NCBI GenBank assembly: GCA_947629825.1
Contig: CANRFF010000005.1
Coordinates: 1 to 64,000, forward strand
Direction: 5' to 3'
DNA: 64,000 nt
Origin: an uncultured Anaeroplasmataceae bacterium
Lineage (GTDB): Bacteria; Bacillota_I; Bacilli_A; Acholeplasmatales; Anaeroplasmataceae
Positions 42,199 through 50,856 of this stretch are shown here, piece after piece; position 1 is the first letter of the stretch, and every line of letters starts with the position of its first letter. The notes under the pieces were generated by a model. The model was given only the letters and a program-made list of their open reading frames with translations. It did no database searches and was not told where the DNA came from. The position numbers were made by a program, and so were the translations under genes.

Positions 42199-42225
42199 AA
42201 AAGGCTTTGTTTTATTGTATAATAA
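42197..42225 (+). promoter_or_regulatory. promoter of the M28 peptidase gene
   Basis: TTGAAA, a 17-base spacer and TATAAT just upstream of the GAAGGAG ribosome site. Confidence 0.7.
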
Positions 42226-42249
42226 AAGAGTTTGAAGGAGATGACGAAA

Positions 42250-43500
42250 ATGGAAAATTACGGTAGTTTTGATTTTCTGAAAAAAATTTATTATGAGCGA
42301 ATGGCCGGGACGGAAGCAGAATTGAAAACCGCCCAAATCATCATTCAGGAGTGTATGAAAAATCATGTGGAAGCTCACTTGGAAGAATTCGAAATCGATG
42401 CTTATCATATCAAAGAGGCCACGCTGGAAACATCTGCGAATCGGTATGAAGTGACCGGAATCGGAATGAGTGGTTCGACTTCTCCGGAAGGACTGGAAGC
42501 ACCGTTTGTGGTAATGGAAAATCTGAATCAAATGAAATCTGCGGATCTGGAAGGGAAAATCGTCTTTTTGAATATGAGAATTGTTTATTCTTCTTATAAA
42601 GTTCTTTGCGAGAAAAAGGCAGCGGGATTTATTTGCTGCAGCGGATCGCTTTATGACGATCGCAAGAATACGGATTTGGAGTGGATGCGCTTGCGCCCGA
42701 CATTCTATCAATTCGGGAAAATTCCGGGAGTTTGTATTCGGATGATGGACGCTCAAAAATTATTGGCCGAGCATCCCGAAAAAGTACGGATCACTTTGAT
42801 AGAAGAAGAATACCGACTTCCTTCCCATAATGTGGTCGCAACGATCGAAGGAAGTACCTATCCGGATGAAACCATTGTATTTACGGCTCATTATGATTCC
42901 GTGAGATTTTCCAAGGGGGCTTACGATAATGGTACCGGAAGCGCAACGATTCTGGAATTGCTTTCTTATTTTTCCAATCATTTGCCGAAACGTACTTTGA
43001 AATTTATCTGGTGTGGGGCCGAAGAACTGGGTTTGTTGGGTTCGAAAGCTTATGTGGCCAATCATCAGGAGGAGTTGAAAAAGATTCTTTTATGTATCAA
43101 TGTTGATATGACGGGCGTTTTGATCGGATATGATTGTGCTTGTTGCACCACCCAGATGTCTGTGGTGCAATATTTGGATTATTTCGGAAAAGAATTGGGG
43201 TTCCCGATTTCAGTCAAACAAGGCGTTTATTCTTCCGACTCTACTCCGTTTGCCGACAACGGAGTTCCGGCGATTTCTTTTGCGAGATTGGCTCCTCGGG
43301 GAGGCTCGGAGATTCACAGTCGGAAAGATGTGATAGATTTCTTGGATGAAGATGTTTTTTATGCTACCTGTCGGTTTATTACCGCTTTTTCCGAGCGGTT
43401 GATTTCTTCGGTTGTTTTTCCGGTGGAACAAGGGATTCCGGAGAAGATGAAAGAAGAACTGGATTATTATTATCTTCGAAAAGAAAGAAACAACGGATAA
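42250..43500 (+). CDS. M28-family aminopeptidase with PA domain
   Basis: This 416-residue two-zinc exopeptidase has a PA insertion at about 100-190 and zinc-site motifs TAHYDS, GAYDNGTGSA, CGAEELGLLGS, NVDMTG and late His in EIHSRKD. No signal peptide is seen, so it is probably cytosolic and acts on peptides. The ATG at 42250 is nine bases from GAAGGAG; the ATG at 42241 touches it. It is monocistronic with its own promoter and terminator. Confidence 0.88.
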   Translation: MENYGSFDFLKKIYYERMAGTEAELKTAQIIIQECMKNHVEAHLEEFEIDAYHIKEATLETSANRYEVTGIGMSGSTSPEGLEAPFVVMENLNQMKSADLEGKIVFLNMRIVYSSYKVLCEKKAAGFICCSGSLYDDRKNTDLEWMRLRPTFYQFGKIPGVCIRMMDAQKLLAEHPEKVRITLIEEEYRLPSHNVVATIEGSTYPDETIVFTAHYDSVRFSKGAYDNGTGSATILELLSYFSNHLPKRTLKFIWCGAEELGLLGSKAYVANHQEELKKILLCINVDMTGVLIGYDCACCTTQMSVVQYLDYFGKELGFPISVKQGVYSSDSTPFADNGVPAISFARLAPRGGSEIHSRKDVIDFLDEDVFYATCRFITAFSERLISSVVFPVEQGIPEKMKEELDYYYLRKERNNG

Positions 43501-43524
43501 GTCCTCTTTTTGAGGGCTTTTTTT
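43499..43524 (+). terminator. terminator after the M28 peptidase gene
   Basis: AAGTCCTC/GAGGGCTT (one G-T pair) with loop TTTTT and a T run. The stop codon overlaps its 5' arm. Confidence 0.85.
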
Positions 43525-43535
43525 GGGAGGTTTTT

Positions 43536-44381
43536 ATGATTTATATTTTATGTTTGAATCCGTCGATTGACGTTTATCAGACTCTTGCAGACGAAAAAGA
43601 CGGTATTTATCATACAAAAGATCAATCTTTGGAAATCGGTGGAAAAGGGATCAATGTGGCTTTGGCACTCAGAAGGTTGGGAATTGACAGTCGTTTGATT
43701 TTACCTCTTGGGGGTCCTTTGGCGGATTGGTTTGAAAAACAGTTGACTTTCCGAAAAATTTCATATGTGGCTTTTTCGGAAGATCGACCGATTCGTTTGA
43801 ATTTCAAAATTCTCGGAGAAAAAGAAATCGCCTATAATGTGCAAAATAAAGAATGGAGTTGTTTTGAAGCCATTTCAAAGTATCTTCAAAACGTCATCAC
43901 TTCTTCGGACACTTTGATTGTAAGTGGCAGCGGAAGTCGTTATATGGAGTTATTGAAGCCTCTTTTCTGTCGATTGATTCTGGATGTGGATGGAAAATCT
44001 TTAAAGGAATTGTCTGTCCTTAAACCTTATCTTGTCAAACCGAACCGCGAAGAACTGAAAGAAGCCGGAGGAAAAGATGTGGAAGCTTCTTTGAAAAGCC
44101 TTTTGAATCGTGGTTGCCGGCAAATTCTTTGTACTTTGGACCGGGACGGAGCGGTTTACCGAAGTTTAGACAAGGAAGTTCGGATTTGTCCGATCGGTTT
44201 TGATTTGAAAACGACGGTCGGTTGCGGAGATGCCTTTTTATCGGGGTTTTTATTTGCGATTTTGAAAGGATTCGATTTGAACCGGGCACTGCATTTGGCC
44301 GGGATTTGTGCCTATTATCGGGGAACCAAGAAGAAATTCATTTCCGAAAAATTGCTTTTGAAGTGGGAAATAACGGTGTAA
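43536..44381 (+). CDS. PfkB-family carbohydrate kinase (1-phosphofructokinase-like)
   Basis: This 281-residue kinase has PfkB signature 1 (GGKGINVALALRRLG) and signature 2 (TVGCGDAFLSGF, where most family members have GAGDSF or GAGDAF). The start LCLNPSIDVYQ is typical of FruK/LacC sugar-phosphate kinases. The catalytic Asp is in GCGDAF. No PTS genes are adjacent, so the sugar cannot be assigned. The ribosome site is GGGAGG. Confidence 0.87.
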   Translation: MIYILCLNPSIDVYQTLADEKDGIYHTKDQSLEIGGKGINVALALRRLGIDSRLILPLGGPLADWFEKQLTFRKISYVAFSEDRPIRLNFKILGEKEIAYNVQNKEWSCFEAISKYLQNVITSSDTLIVSGSGSRYMELLKPLFCRLILDVDGKSLKELSVLKPYLVKPNREELKEAGGKDVEASLKSLLNRGCRQILCTLDRDGAVYRSLDKEVRICPIGFDLKTTVGCGDAFLSGFLFAILKGFDLNRALHLAGICAYYRGTKKKFISEKLLLKWEITV

Positions 44382-44447
44382 AACGTTTTCGTATGGATTT
44401 TAAAAAATGAACGTATTATAATGAACTTAAGAAGGAGGGTTTATGAA

Positions 44448-44645
44448 GTGGATGAACAACTACAAAGAAAAATAGATTATCAAAAATGGCTGGAAAGCGA
44501 AAAACAGCACAAGGATATGTGTGGCAGTTATGATTTTTGTCACTACTGCGATAAGAGTTTGACCAATCCGTGCGCACATGCCGTTGATGCGATTGAAAAA
44601 GCGTTAAATGAAACTGCATATAAACCCAAAAAGAAAAAGAGCTGA
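44448..44645 (+). CDS. small Cys/His-rich protein, possible zinc ribbon
   Basis: This 65-residue protein starts at GTG 44448, eight bases from AAGGAGGG. Cys/His pattern CGSYDFCHYCDK...NPCAHA could hold one zinc ion. The C-terminal tail is lysine-rich (PKKKKS). An alternative ATG at 44443 is out of frame and gives only ten codons, so the GTG start fits best. A TATAAT -10 lies at about 44415. I recognise no family. Confidence 0.6.
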   Translation: MDEQLQRKIDYQKWLESEKQHKDMCGSYDFCHYCDKSLTNPCAHAVDAIEKALNETAYKPKKKKS

Positions 44646-44660
44646 AAAGCTCTTTTTTTT
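44634..44660. terminator. bidirectional terminator
   Basis: AAAAAGAGCT/AGCTCTTTTT stem with loop GAAA and T runs on both sides. It can end both the small zinc-ribbon gene and the convergent LtaS-family gene. Confidence 0.88.
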
Positions 44661-44664
44661 TATT

Positions 44665-46677
44665 TTATGTTTTGTTTTTTCTTCGAGGAGATTGATAGAT
44701 TAAAGTATTTAAATAAAGATCGTTTCTCCTTCGGTATTCGACCATTTGATCGGCCAGTTGAAGATCGATTTGATAATGCGGTGGGAATAAAGAGTAGTCC
44801 TGATTCTTTTTACAGTACATAAAATCATCGCAGATGACATCGTTGTTTTTGGAATCGTAAGTAAATGACGGTTCCGTTGAAAACATATTGACACCGAAGA
44901 TTTTTTCATTTCCCCGAAATCCGAGAAGATTGGTCAGCGTCCGGTAAAGATCGCTTAAAGAACGGACCGAAGTGAAGATGGAAGAAGCATCTTCTTCGGA
45001 AATGGTTTTGCGGATTTCTCCCGACGGATCATAAAATATCATCGGAATTTTCAGAAGTAAATTCCGATACTCCAGATCGGTCAGTTTTTTGCCTAAGAGT
45101 TTTTCGTAGGAAGCTTTTTTGAGGGCGTTTCCATGATCTCCGTACAAAATGAACAGCGTTTTTTCTCCCATATAGAAAGGACTGTTCGGATCGGTTGCCT
45201 CATCCAAAAACCGATTCAGTAATTTATCGTCGTAGTGAACCTGACTCAAATAGTTTTGAAGTTGGTAATTTTCAAAACCCAAATCAAAATCGACGATCTC
45301 GTAATCGGAATATTCTTTGGAAAAATCCGGAAACGGATTGTGAGGCGTAATCGTCTCGACGAAAGAAAAACTCGGTCCGGAAGCGGCTTTGGCATTTTCC
45401 ACCGCCCATTTCAAAATGTAGTTGTCCCGAATCCAATATTTCAAATAATTGTCCGGATATTCTTTTTTCGGATATAATTTTACATATGTATCCAATCCCA
45501 TAAATTGATTCATCCGGTACAACCCTTCATGTACGACTTTATGATTGTAGAAGACTTCGTCGGTCGGATTATAAGAATAAGATGTATAGCCGTTTTTCTG
45601 AAGATGATTTCCCAGATTGGGAAGATCAAAATCATAGGTGTCGTATTCCCAGACCACCGTCATATCCCCGGTCGGAACCAATCCGGTGAAAAAGGTGAAT
45701 TCGGCGTCCGAAGTATTTCCGATTCCGACATTGGTATGGACATTATCAAAGTAGAAACAATTCGGATCTTCAAAGCGTTTGTTGAAGTACGGTGTTACTT
45801 CGATTCCGTTATAGGTATGTTCAAACGCAAAGGACATCATCGATTCCATCTGAATGACGAAAACATTGTATCCCGAAAGAATTCCGCTTTGCCGGTCTTG
45901 GTTGGAATAAGTTTTATGATCGATGAAATTGGTATATTCCGCTTTATTTTTGTTGTAAGGTTCCAATTTTTCGTAAGCGGTTTGAGCATTTTCCGATTTG
46001 GAACCGATATTTCGATTGTCGATATGAAAGACGATTTCGGAAATATAATAATTATAAACTCCGGCATGCTGGCAGCCGTACTGTGCATATTCCGAGGAGA
46101 AGTTCCAATTTTTCTCCAACGAATTTTGAAAATAGACGTAAGAGGTAATTTGAAAAGACGCCAATGCCAGAAAATAACAGGCATATTTTTTCCAAGAAAT
46201 GACCATTTTTTCCGTTTTGAAACTTTTTCTGAAAACTATGGTCAGTGTAAGTAAGACGATAAACGGAAGTAAATTGAAGATTCGGAAATACAAAAACAGT
46301 TCATATACCCAGTCCAGAAAGACATTTGAACCGAAGCCTCCGGTCGGCGATTTCAATAAAGAAAAGTTGAAAATGGAAAAAGCGATTTTATAACTTTTAT
46401 TATAATATTGAATCGCAATGATGGCGATGTTGAGTACCAATGACAAAAAGATAAGATAATAAGCGACTCTTTTTTCTTTGCGGAAAATCAATATACCAAT
46501 CAGCAACAGAATCGATAAAACGGCGATATCCGCAAAAAAAGAGAAGAAGAAAGAAGAAAACGTCGTATTAAAAGGCACAATATATTGATTGAGGGCTTTC
46601 GTTGTCAAAAAAAACGTATTGAACATATTGAGAACCAGATAAACAAAAATGATCCAAATGAATATTCGTTTTTTCAT
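44665..46677 (-). CDS. LtaS-family sulfatase (lipoteichoic acid synthase-like)
   Basis: This 670-residue protein has five N-terminal membrane helices (residues 1-195) and a large extracellular sulfatase-fold domain that transfers glycerol phosphate in relatives. Metal and nucleophile motifs are VIQMESM (Glu), GIGNTSDAEFTF (Thr nucleophile in NTSDAE) and LYGDHGNAL. The ATG at 46677 follows AAAGGAGC. It is 16 bases downstream of the DUF2130 gene and co-transcribed with it. LTA synthase and related phosphoglycerol transferases cannot be told apart here. Confidence 0.88.
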   Translation of the reverse strand: MKKRIFIWIIFVYLVLNMFNTFFLTTKALNQYIVPFNTTFSSFFFSFFADIAVLSILLLIGILIFRKEKRVAYYLIFLSLVLNIAIIAIQYYNKSYKIAFSIFNFSLLKSPTGGFGSNVFLDWVYELFLYFRIFNLLPFIVLLTLTIVFRKSFKTEKMVISWKKYACYFLALASFQITSYVYFQNSLEKNWNFSSEYAQYGCQHAGVYNYYISEIVFHIDNRNIGSKSENAQTAYEKLEPYNKNKAEYTNFIDHKTYSNQDRQSGILSGYNVFVIQMESMMSFAFEHTYNGIEVTPYFNKRFEDPNCFYFDNVHTNVGIGNTSDAEFTFFTGLVPTGDMTVVWEYDTYDFDLPNLGNHLQKNGYTSYSYNPTDEVFYNHKVVHEGLYRMNQFMGLDTYVKLYPKKEYPDNYLKYWIRDNYILKWAVENAKAASGPSFSFVETITPHNPFPDFSKEYSDYEIVDFDLGFENYQLQNYLSQVHYDDKLLNRFLDEATDPNSPFYMGEKTLFILYGDHGNALKKASYEKLLGKKLTDLEYRNLLLKIPMIFYDPSGEIRKTISEEDASSIFTSVRSLSDLYRTLTNLLGFRGNEKIFGVNMFSTEPSFTYDSKNNDVICDDFMYCKKNQDYSLFPPHYQIDLQLADQMVEYRRRNDLYLNTLIYQSPRRKNKT

Positions 46678-46693
46678 CGGTAACGCTCCTTTC

Positions 46694-48040
46694 TTAAGAA
46701 ATATCATCTAATTTTTTGGCGATTCTGGTAATTTGAAATCGTTCGATTTTATTTTGAATCTCCGAAAGATAACTGTTGGTAATATCGTTTAAATATCCGG
46801 AAATTCGATGGCTGGCATTGACAATATTTTCGTTTTCTTTTTTGATACTTTCCACTTTTTCGGAAAGTTTTTCCAGCGGTTTTTCCAAATAAGTTTTTTT
46901 GATTTTTTCAAATTCGGCTTTTAAATCCTCGCTCTTTTGAAAAATTTCCGTTTCCGCTTGTTTTTGTTTCAACAAAAGTCGATATTTTTCGGCCAAAGAA
47001 GAAATCAACGAAAGAAAAGCGATAAAGTACGGCGGTCGTACGACATACATCTTTTCATATTCCCGAACTTTTTTGATCGGAGCATCGTTGGGACTGTCCC
47101 ATTCCAATTCGCTGACCAAAAGAGCATATTCGCAATTCTTTTTTTGCCGGTCTTTATCCAATTTGGCATAGTGATCGGAATTTTTCTTTTTGTTGGCGGA
47201 ATTCAGCGCTTCGTTTTTCATTTCGCAACACACGGACGTCAAGACATTTTTCCGATCGGTGTCTAAGCATTTGAAAATATAGTCCGCTTTGGTTCCCTTG
47301 ATTTCATTTTCTTCCTTAATAATAGTATTGTCTTTTTCCCAAGTACAATACGAAAAACCGTTGGTGGCATAGGATTCAAATTCTTGATTACACCATTTTT
47401 CGAGTTCTTCCCCCAACTGTTTGACATTGGATAAACTTTTGTTCAGTTGAAGACGGCTGATTTCCTGTTGAAGTTCATTTTCTTTGGATTGATAGGTTTC
47501 TTTTAACCGTTCTTGTTCTTTTTGCCAGAGAAGTTGTTCTTCCTGATATTGAGATTTCAGTTCCAGTTCCTTATTTTTCAAAGTGCTTTGAAATTCCGTT
47601 TCTTTGGATTGTAGTTCTGACTGAAGTTGTTGGATTGTTTGTTGATATTTGATTTTCAGCTCCAGTTCCTTATTTTCCAAAGTTCTTTGAATTTCTTTTT
47701 CTTTGGATTGAAGTTGTTGGATCGTTTGTTGATATTTGTTTTCCAGTTCCAGTTCCTTGTTTTTCAAAGCGCTTTGAAGTTCATTTTCTTTGGATTGAAG
47801 CTTCAACTGAAGTTGTTCGGTTCCGGATTCCCACTTTTGTTGTTCGGAAGATAGTTGTAACCGAAATTTTTCTTCCACTTGCGTTTGATAGGCTTGCCCT
47901 TTTTCTTTGGAAATCAACTGCTCGATATAAGAAGAATCGATTGAAGTAATCTCTTCCAAATCGATATGGTCGCCCGCTTCGGCCGCCTCATTCAGTTCCA
48001 GAGTGGTTTTATTTAAAATTTTTACGGAAATTTTTTTCAT
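46694..48040 (-). CDS. DUF2130 coiled-coil protein
   Basis: This 448-residue cytosolic protein has a long coiled coil (about 60-225) with internal repeats, then the DUF2130 region (EFESYATNGFSYCTWEKDN..., GTKADYIFKC and YALLVSELEWD), thought to be nuclease-like in fold. The C terminus is again coiled (residues about 370-440). The ATG at 48040 follows GGAGG; longer frames upstream lack a site. It precedes the LtaS gene in one operon. The molecular function is unknown. Confidence 0.82.
   Translation of the reverse strand: MKKISVKILNKTTLELNEAAEAGDHIDLEEITSIDSSYIEQLISKEKGQAYQTQVEEKFRLQLSSEQQKWESGTEQLQLKLQSKENELQSALKNKELELENKYQQTIQQLQSKEKEIQRTLENKELELKIKYQQTIQQLQSELQSKETEFQSTLKNKELELKSQYQEEQLLWQKEQERLKETYQSKENELQQEISRLQLNKSLSNVKQLGEELEKWCNQEFESYATNGFSYCTWEKDNTIIKEENEIKGTKADYIFKCLDTDRKNVLTSVCCEMKNEALNSANKKKNSDHYAKLDKDRQKKNCEYALLVSELEWDSPNDAPIKKVREYEKMYVVRPPYFIAFLSLISSLAEKYRLLLKQKQAETEIFQKSEDLKAEFEKIKKTYLEKPLEKLSEKVESIKKENENIVNASHRISGYLNDITNSYLSEIQNKIERFQITRIAKKLDDIS
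47560..47820 (-). repeat. internal repeats in the DUF2130 coiled coil
   Basis: A segment of about 31 codons (QQLQSKE-E-Q--L-NKELEL--KYQQTI) recurs three to four times with strong DNA similarity, which would allow the coiled coil to vary in length by recombination. Confidence 0.75.
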
Positions 48041-48128
48041 AAGAACCTCCAAAAATATCATTTCAACTTTATTATTATACAAGATTTTTGTCAAAAAAAC
48101 AATGTAGGTATGCGAAAAGAAATAAAAT

Positions 48129-48157
48129 TTGCTTTTGTGAAAAAAATCGTATATAAT
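48129..48157 (+). promoter_or_regulatory. prfB promoter
   Basis: TTGCTT at 48129-48134, a 17-base spacer and TATAAT at 48152-48157. Start is near 48164, so the hairpin at 48187-48213 is inside the prfB transcript. Confidence 0.8.
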
Positions 48158-48175
48158 AAAACCAGCAAAGAGGCT

Positions 48176-48202
48176 ATGCCAATTATAAAGACTCGAATTT
48201 GA
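48176..48202 (+). CDS. possible leader peptide ending on UGA upstream of prfB
   Basis: Eight codons (MPIIKTRI) followed by TGA at 48200-48202. The stop falls at the tip of the terminator-like hairpin. AAAGAGG precedes the ATG at only two bases, a short spacing, so initiation may be weak. Support is positional: the UGA codon that RF2 reads sits where a paused ribosome would open the hairpin. Confidence 0.35.
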   Translation: MPIIKTRI

Positions 48203-48221
48203 TTTGAGTCTTTTCTTTTGT
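48187..48221 (+). terminator. terminator-like hairpin in the prfB leader (possible attenuator)
   Basis: AAAGACTCGAAT pairs with ATTTGAGTCTTT (12 bp, one G-T pair, loop TTG), followed by TTTTC-type U-rich sequence. No plus-strand gene ends upstream (the nearest one ends at 44645 and has its own terminator), and the hairpin is downstream of the prfB promoter. It therefore appears to regulate prfB rather than end another gene. Confidence 0.7.
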
Positions 48222-48235
48222 TATGAGGTGAACCG

Positions 48236-49342
48236 ATGGAAAAATATGAAATGAATAAATTTTTGGAAGAATATGAAAAAAAATTGGAAGATTTGAAAAA
48301 AGCGCTCCATGTGGATTCCAAAAAAGAAGAATTGCTTCTTTTGGAACAAAAGATGTCCGATAGTTGTTTTTGGGATGATCCGTCATCGGCACAACAAACC
48401 ATCGGCAAAACGGCTCCGTTGAAAGAGATCGTCAAATCGTATGAACAGGTGGAAGAAGAATACAAAGATTTAACGGAATTGAAAGAATTTGCGCTGGAAG
48501 ATGAGGAAGCGATGAGTCTGTTTGAAACTTCGCTCGAAACTTTGAAAAAGCATGCCAAAGAATTAGAAGAAAAAGTGTTGCTTTCGGGCAAATACGATTA
48601 CTCCGACTGTATTTTGGAACTTCATCCGGGGGCCGGAGGGACCGAATCAATGGATTGGGCAGAAATGCTTTACCGGATGTATGACCGTTTCTGCAATCAG
48701 AAAGGGTTTAAAATTTCGGTATTGGATTATCAGGCCGGAGATGAGGCCGGAATCAAATCCATTGTACTATCGATTCAAGGACCGTATGCTTATGGACTTT
48801 TCAAGTCGGAACGAGGGGTTCATCGCTTGGTTCGGATTTCGCCGTTTGATGCCAATGCCCGCAGACATACTTCGTTTGTATCTTGCGATGTGGCTCCGCA
48901 AATTGCCGAGACAAATGAGGTATCGATCAAAGACGAAGACATCAAAATCGATGTATATCATTCTTCGGGTGCCGGCGGTCAGTCGGTGAATACGACGGAT
49001 TCGGCCGTACGGATCACTCATAAACCGACGGGAATTGTGGTTACCTGCCAGAATGAACGCAGTCAATTGAAAAATAAGGAAGTGGCGATGAGTATTCTGA
49101 AATCCAAACTTTTGGAACTCGAAATCCGAAAACAGGAAGAAGAAATGAAAAACATCAAAGGCGCTCAAATGGAAATCAATTTCGGCAGTCAGATCCGCTC
49201 CTATATCTTTTGCCCGTACACGTTGGTCAAGGATCACCGTACCGGGTATGAAATGGGAAATGTCACGGCGGTGATGGACGGGGATATCGAAGGATTTATG
49301 ATGGCTTATCTTCAACAGAATGCGGAGGCAAATCATGAATAA
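48236..49342 (+). CDS. prfB: peptide chain release factor 2
   Basis: This 368-residue RF2 terminates translation at UGA and UAA. The GGQ loop is GAGGQSVNTTDSAVRI and the stop-codon-recognition tripeptide SPF is in VRISPFDANARR. Most bacterial prfB genes have an in-frame UGA near codon 25 crossed by +1 frameshifting. Here the frame is continuous (ALHVDSKKEE at that position), so the classic feedback is absent. The ATG at 48236 follows GAGGTG. The stop overlaps the YitT gene. Confidence 0.95.
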   Translation: MEKYEMNKFLEEYEKKLEDLKKALHVDSKKEELLLLEQKMSDSCFWDDPSSAQQTIGKTAPLKEIVKSYEQVEEEYKDLTELKEFALEDEEAMSLFETSLETLKKHAKELEEKVLLSGKYDYSDCILELHPGAGGTESMDWAEMLYRMYDRFCNQKGFKISVLDYQAGDEAGIKSIVLSIQGPYAYGLFKSERGVHRLVRISPFDANARRHTSFVSCDVAPQIAETNEVSIKDEDIKIDVYHSSGAGGQSVNTTDSAVRITHKPTGIVVTCQNERSQLKNKEVAMSILKSKLLELEIRKQEEEMKNIKGAQMEINFGSQIRSYIFCPYTLVKDHRTGYEMGNVTAVMDGDIEGFMMAYLQQNAEANHE

Positions 49343-50252
49343 GGAAAATATGAAATTAAAATTCAAACAATATTTATTTGTGGCCGTCGGTGTCATTCTT
49401 TTGGATGTTGCATTTTATTTTTTTCTCGACCCGGCCGATTTGGTCTTCGGTGGAATGATGGGGCTTGCCATTCTTTTCGAACCTTTGTTTTCCACAATCG
49501 GAACGTGGTTTACCGCCTCGATTTTCTTATTTATCGCTAATACTCTTGCGCTTTTTATCGGCGGAATTCTCTTGGGGAAAGACTTCTTTTTCAAAACGAT
49601 TTTTTCGAGCCTGTTCAGTCCGCTCGTGGTTTTTGTGTTTGAAAGAACCTGCGATCCGATGTTTTTTCTGAAAGAAGTTTCCGCTACGGGATTTTGGATT
49701 GTTTCCATTATTTGCGGAATTTTATTTTCGGGGTTGGGCTTGGGAATCGCTTTGAAAAACAACGGAAGTACCGGCGGAATGGATGTGGTTCAGAAAATTT
49801 TAAGCAAATATCTTCATGTTCCGTACTCCAAAACAATGTATTTGACGGACTTTGTGATTGTCTTGTTTGCGGGTTTTCATTTCCAATCCCCGTTTTCCTA
49901 CAATATCGAAATGGTCATTTACGGTTCATTCGGTGTTTTCGGGACAGCCGTGATTGTCGATATGATTGTACTGAATGCCAAAGGCAGAAGAACCGTATAT
50001 ATCATAACCACCAAACCCATCGAAGTGCGGGATTTTATTTATCGGGAAATCGACCGTGGAGTTACTTTTGTCAATGTTGAAGGAGCGTATACCAACGAAT
50101 CGAAGACAATGGTATTTTGCACTATGGAAAAAAACGAAGCGTACCGGATTACTCAACTGGTCAAACAGACCGATCCTTTGGCTTTTTGTTTCGTTTCGGA
50201 AACCAGAGAAATCGTCGGAGAATATCTGAATAATACCAAGAGGATTTTATGA
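49335..50252 (+). CDS. YitT-family membrane protein (DUF161/DUF2179)
   Basis: This 305-residue protein has five or six hydrophobic segments (residues about 10-205) and a C-terminal cytoplasmic DUF2179 domain (YIITTKPIEVRDFI, AYTNESKTMVFCTMEK). YitT/YpjC-type proteins are common in Bacillota, with suggested roles in transport, but the function is not established. It overlaps prfB upstream and recX downstream, and so is expressed with both. Confidence 0.86.
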   Translation: MNKENMKLKFKQYLFVAVGVILLDVAFYFFLDPADLVFGGMMGLAILFEPLFSTIGTWFTASIFLFIANTLALFIGGILLGKDFFFKTIFSSLFSPLVVFVFERTCDPMFFLKEVSATGFWIVSIICGILFSGLGLGIALKNNGSTGGMDVVQKILSKYLHVPYSKTMYLTDFVIVLFAGFHFQSPFSYNIEMVIYGSFGVFGTAVIVDMIVLNAKGRRTVYIITTKPIEVRDFIYREIDRGVTFVNVEGAYTNESKTMVFCTMEKNEAYRITQLVKQTDPLAFCFVSETREIVGEYLNNTKRIL

Positions 50253-50830
50253 AAATAGAACTGAACAAAGAAAAAAACGATTATTATATTATGGATCGGG
50301 ATCAAAAAATCATTTTGAAAGAATCGGTCATTTTTCGGTATCATTTATTTACGAAAAAAGAACTTTCCGATGAAGAATTTTTTCAGATGTTGGAAGAAAA
50401 CGAAATCGAAACATATGCTTTTAAAGCGCTGACATATTTTCATCGGTACTTGAAATCCGTAAAGGAAACCGAAATTTATTTGACGAAAAACGTATCATTT
50501 CAAACGGCTCAAAAGATTTTGGCTTTAGGAATCGCAAACGGAGACATCCGTGAGGAAGAAAATGCTTTGGAAATTGCGAATACTCACTTGAGAAATTCCA
50601 AAGGACCCCGTTATATCGAAGCCTATCTTCACAAGCATTTATTTGCGCCCGATTCGATTTCTTTTGCGTTAGAGAACCGCTCTTTGGAAGATGAGCAAAT
50701 GGGAATCGAAAAGTTACGGAAAAAATTGGGAAAAAAATATGATGCCCAAAGGGAGCATCGATCTTATCTGATTCAAAGAGCCTTTTATCAACACGGATAT
50801 GATTCAGATGAAATTTCTTCCGAAGTATGA
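50249..50830 (+). CDS. recX: RecX-family regulator
   Basis: This 193-residue all-helical protein has three-helix repeats (for instance FRYHLFTKKELSDEEF, GPRYIEAYLHKHLF) typical of RecX, which modulates RecA filaments. The start overlaps the YitT gene. Conservation is modest, and I assign it by repeat pattern rather than by a unique motif. No recA is nearby. Confidence 0.8.
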   Translation: MKIELNKEKNDYYIMDRDQKIILKESVIFRYHLFTKKELSDEEFFQMLEENEIETYAFKALTYFHRYLKSVKETEIYLTKNVSFQTAQKILALGIANGDIREEENALEIANTHLRNSKGPRYIEAYLHKHLFAPDSISFALENRSLEDEQMGIEKLRKKLGKKYDAQREHRSYLIQRAFYQHGYDSDEISSEV

Positions 50831-50856
50831 TATAATATAAAAAGGGGGCGCTGATA

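Noticed and set aside
4383-48213. AAGACTG-type hairpins at 4383, 28371, 36712, 37679 and 48187 as a dispersed mobile repeat
   Set aside because: They share only a short stem core, loops and flanks differ, and all but the prfB one follow a gene as ordinary terminators.
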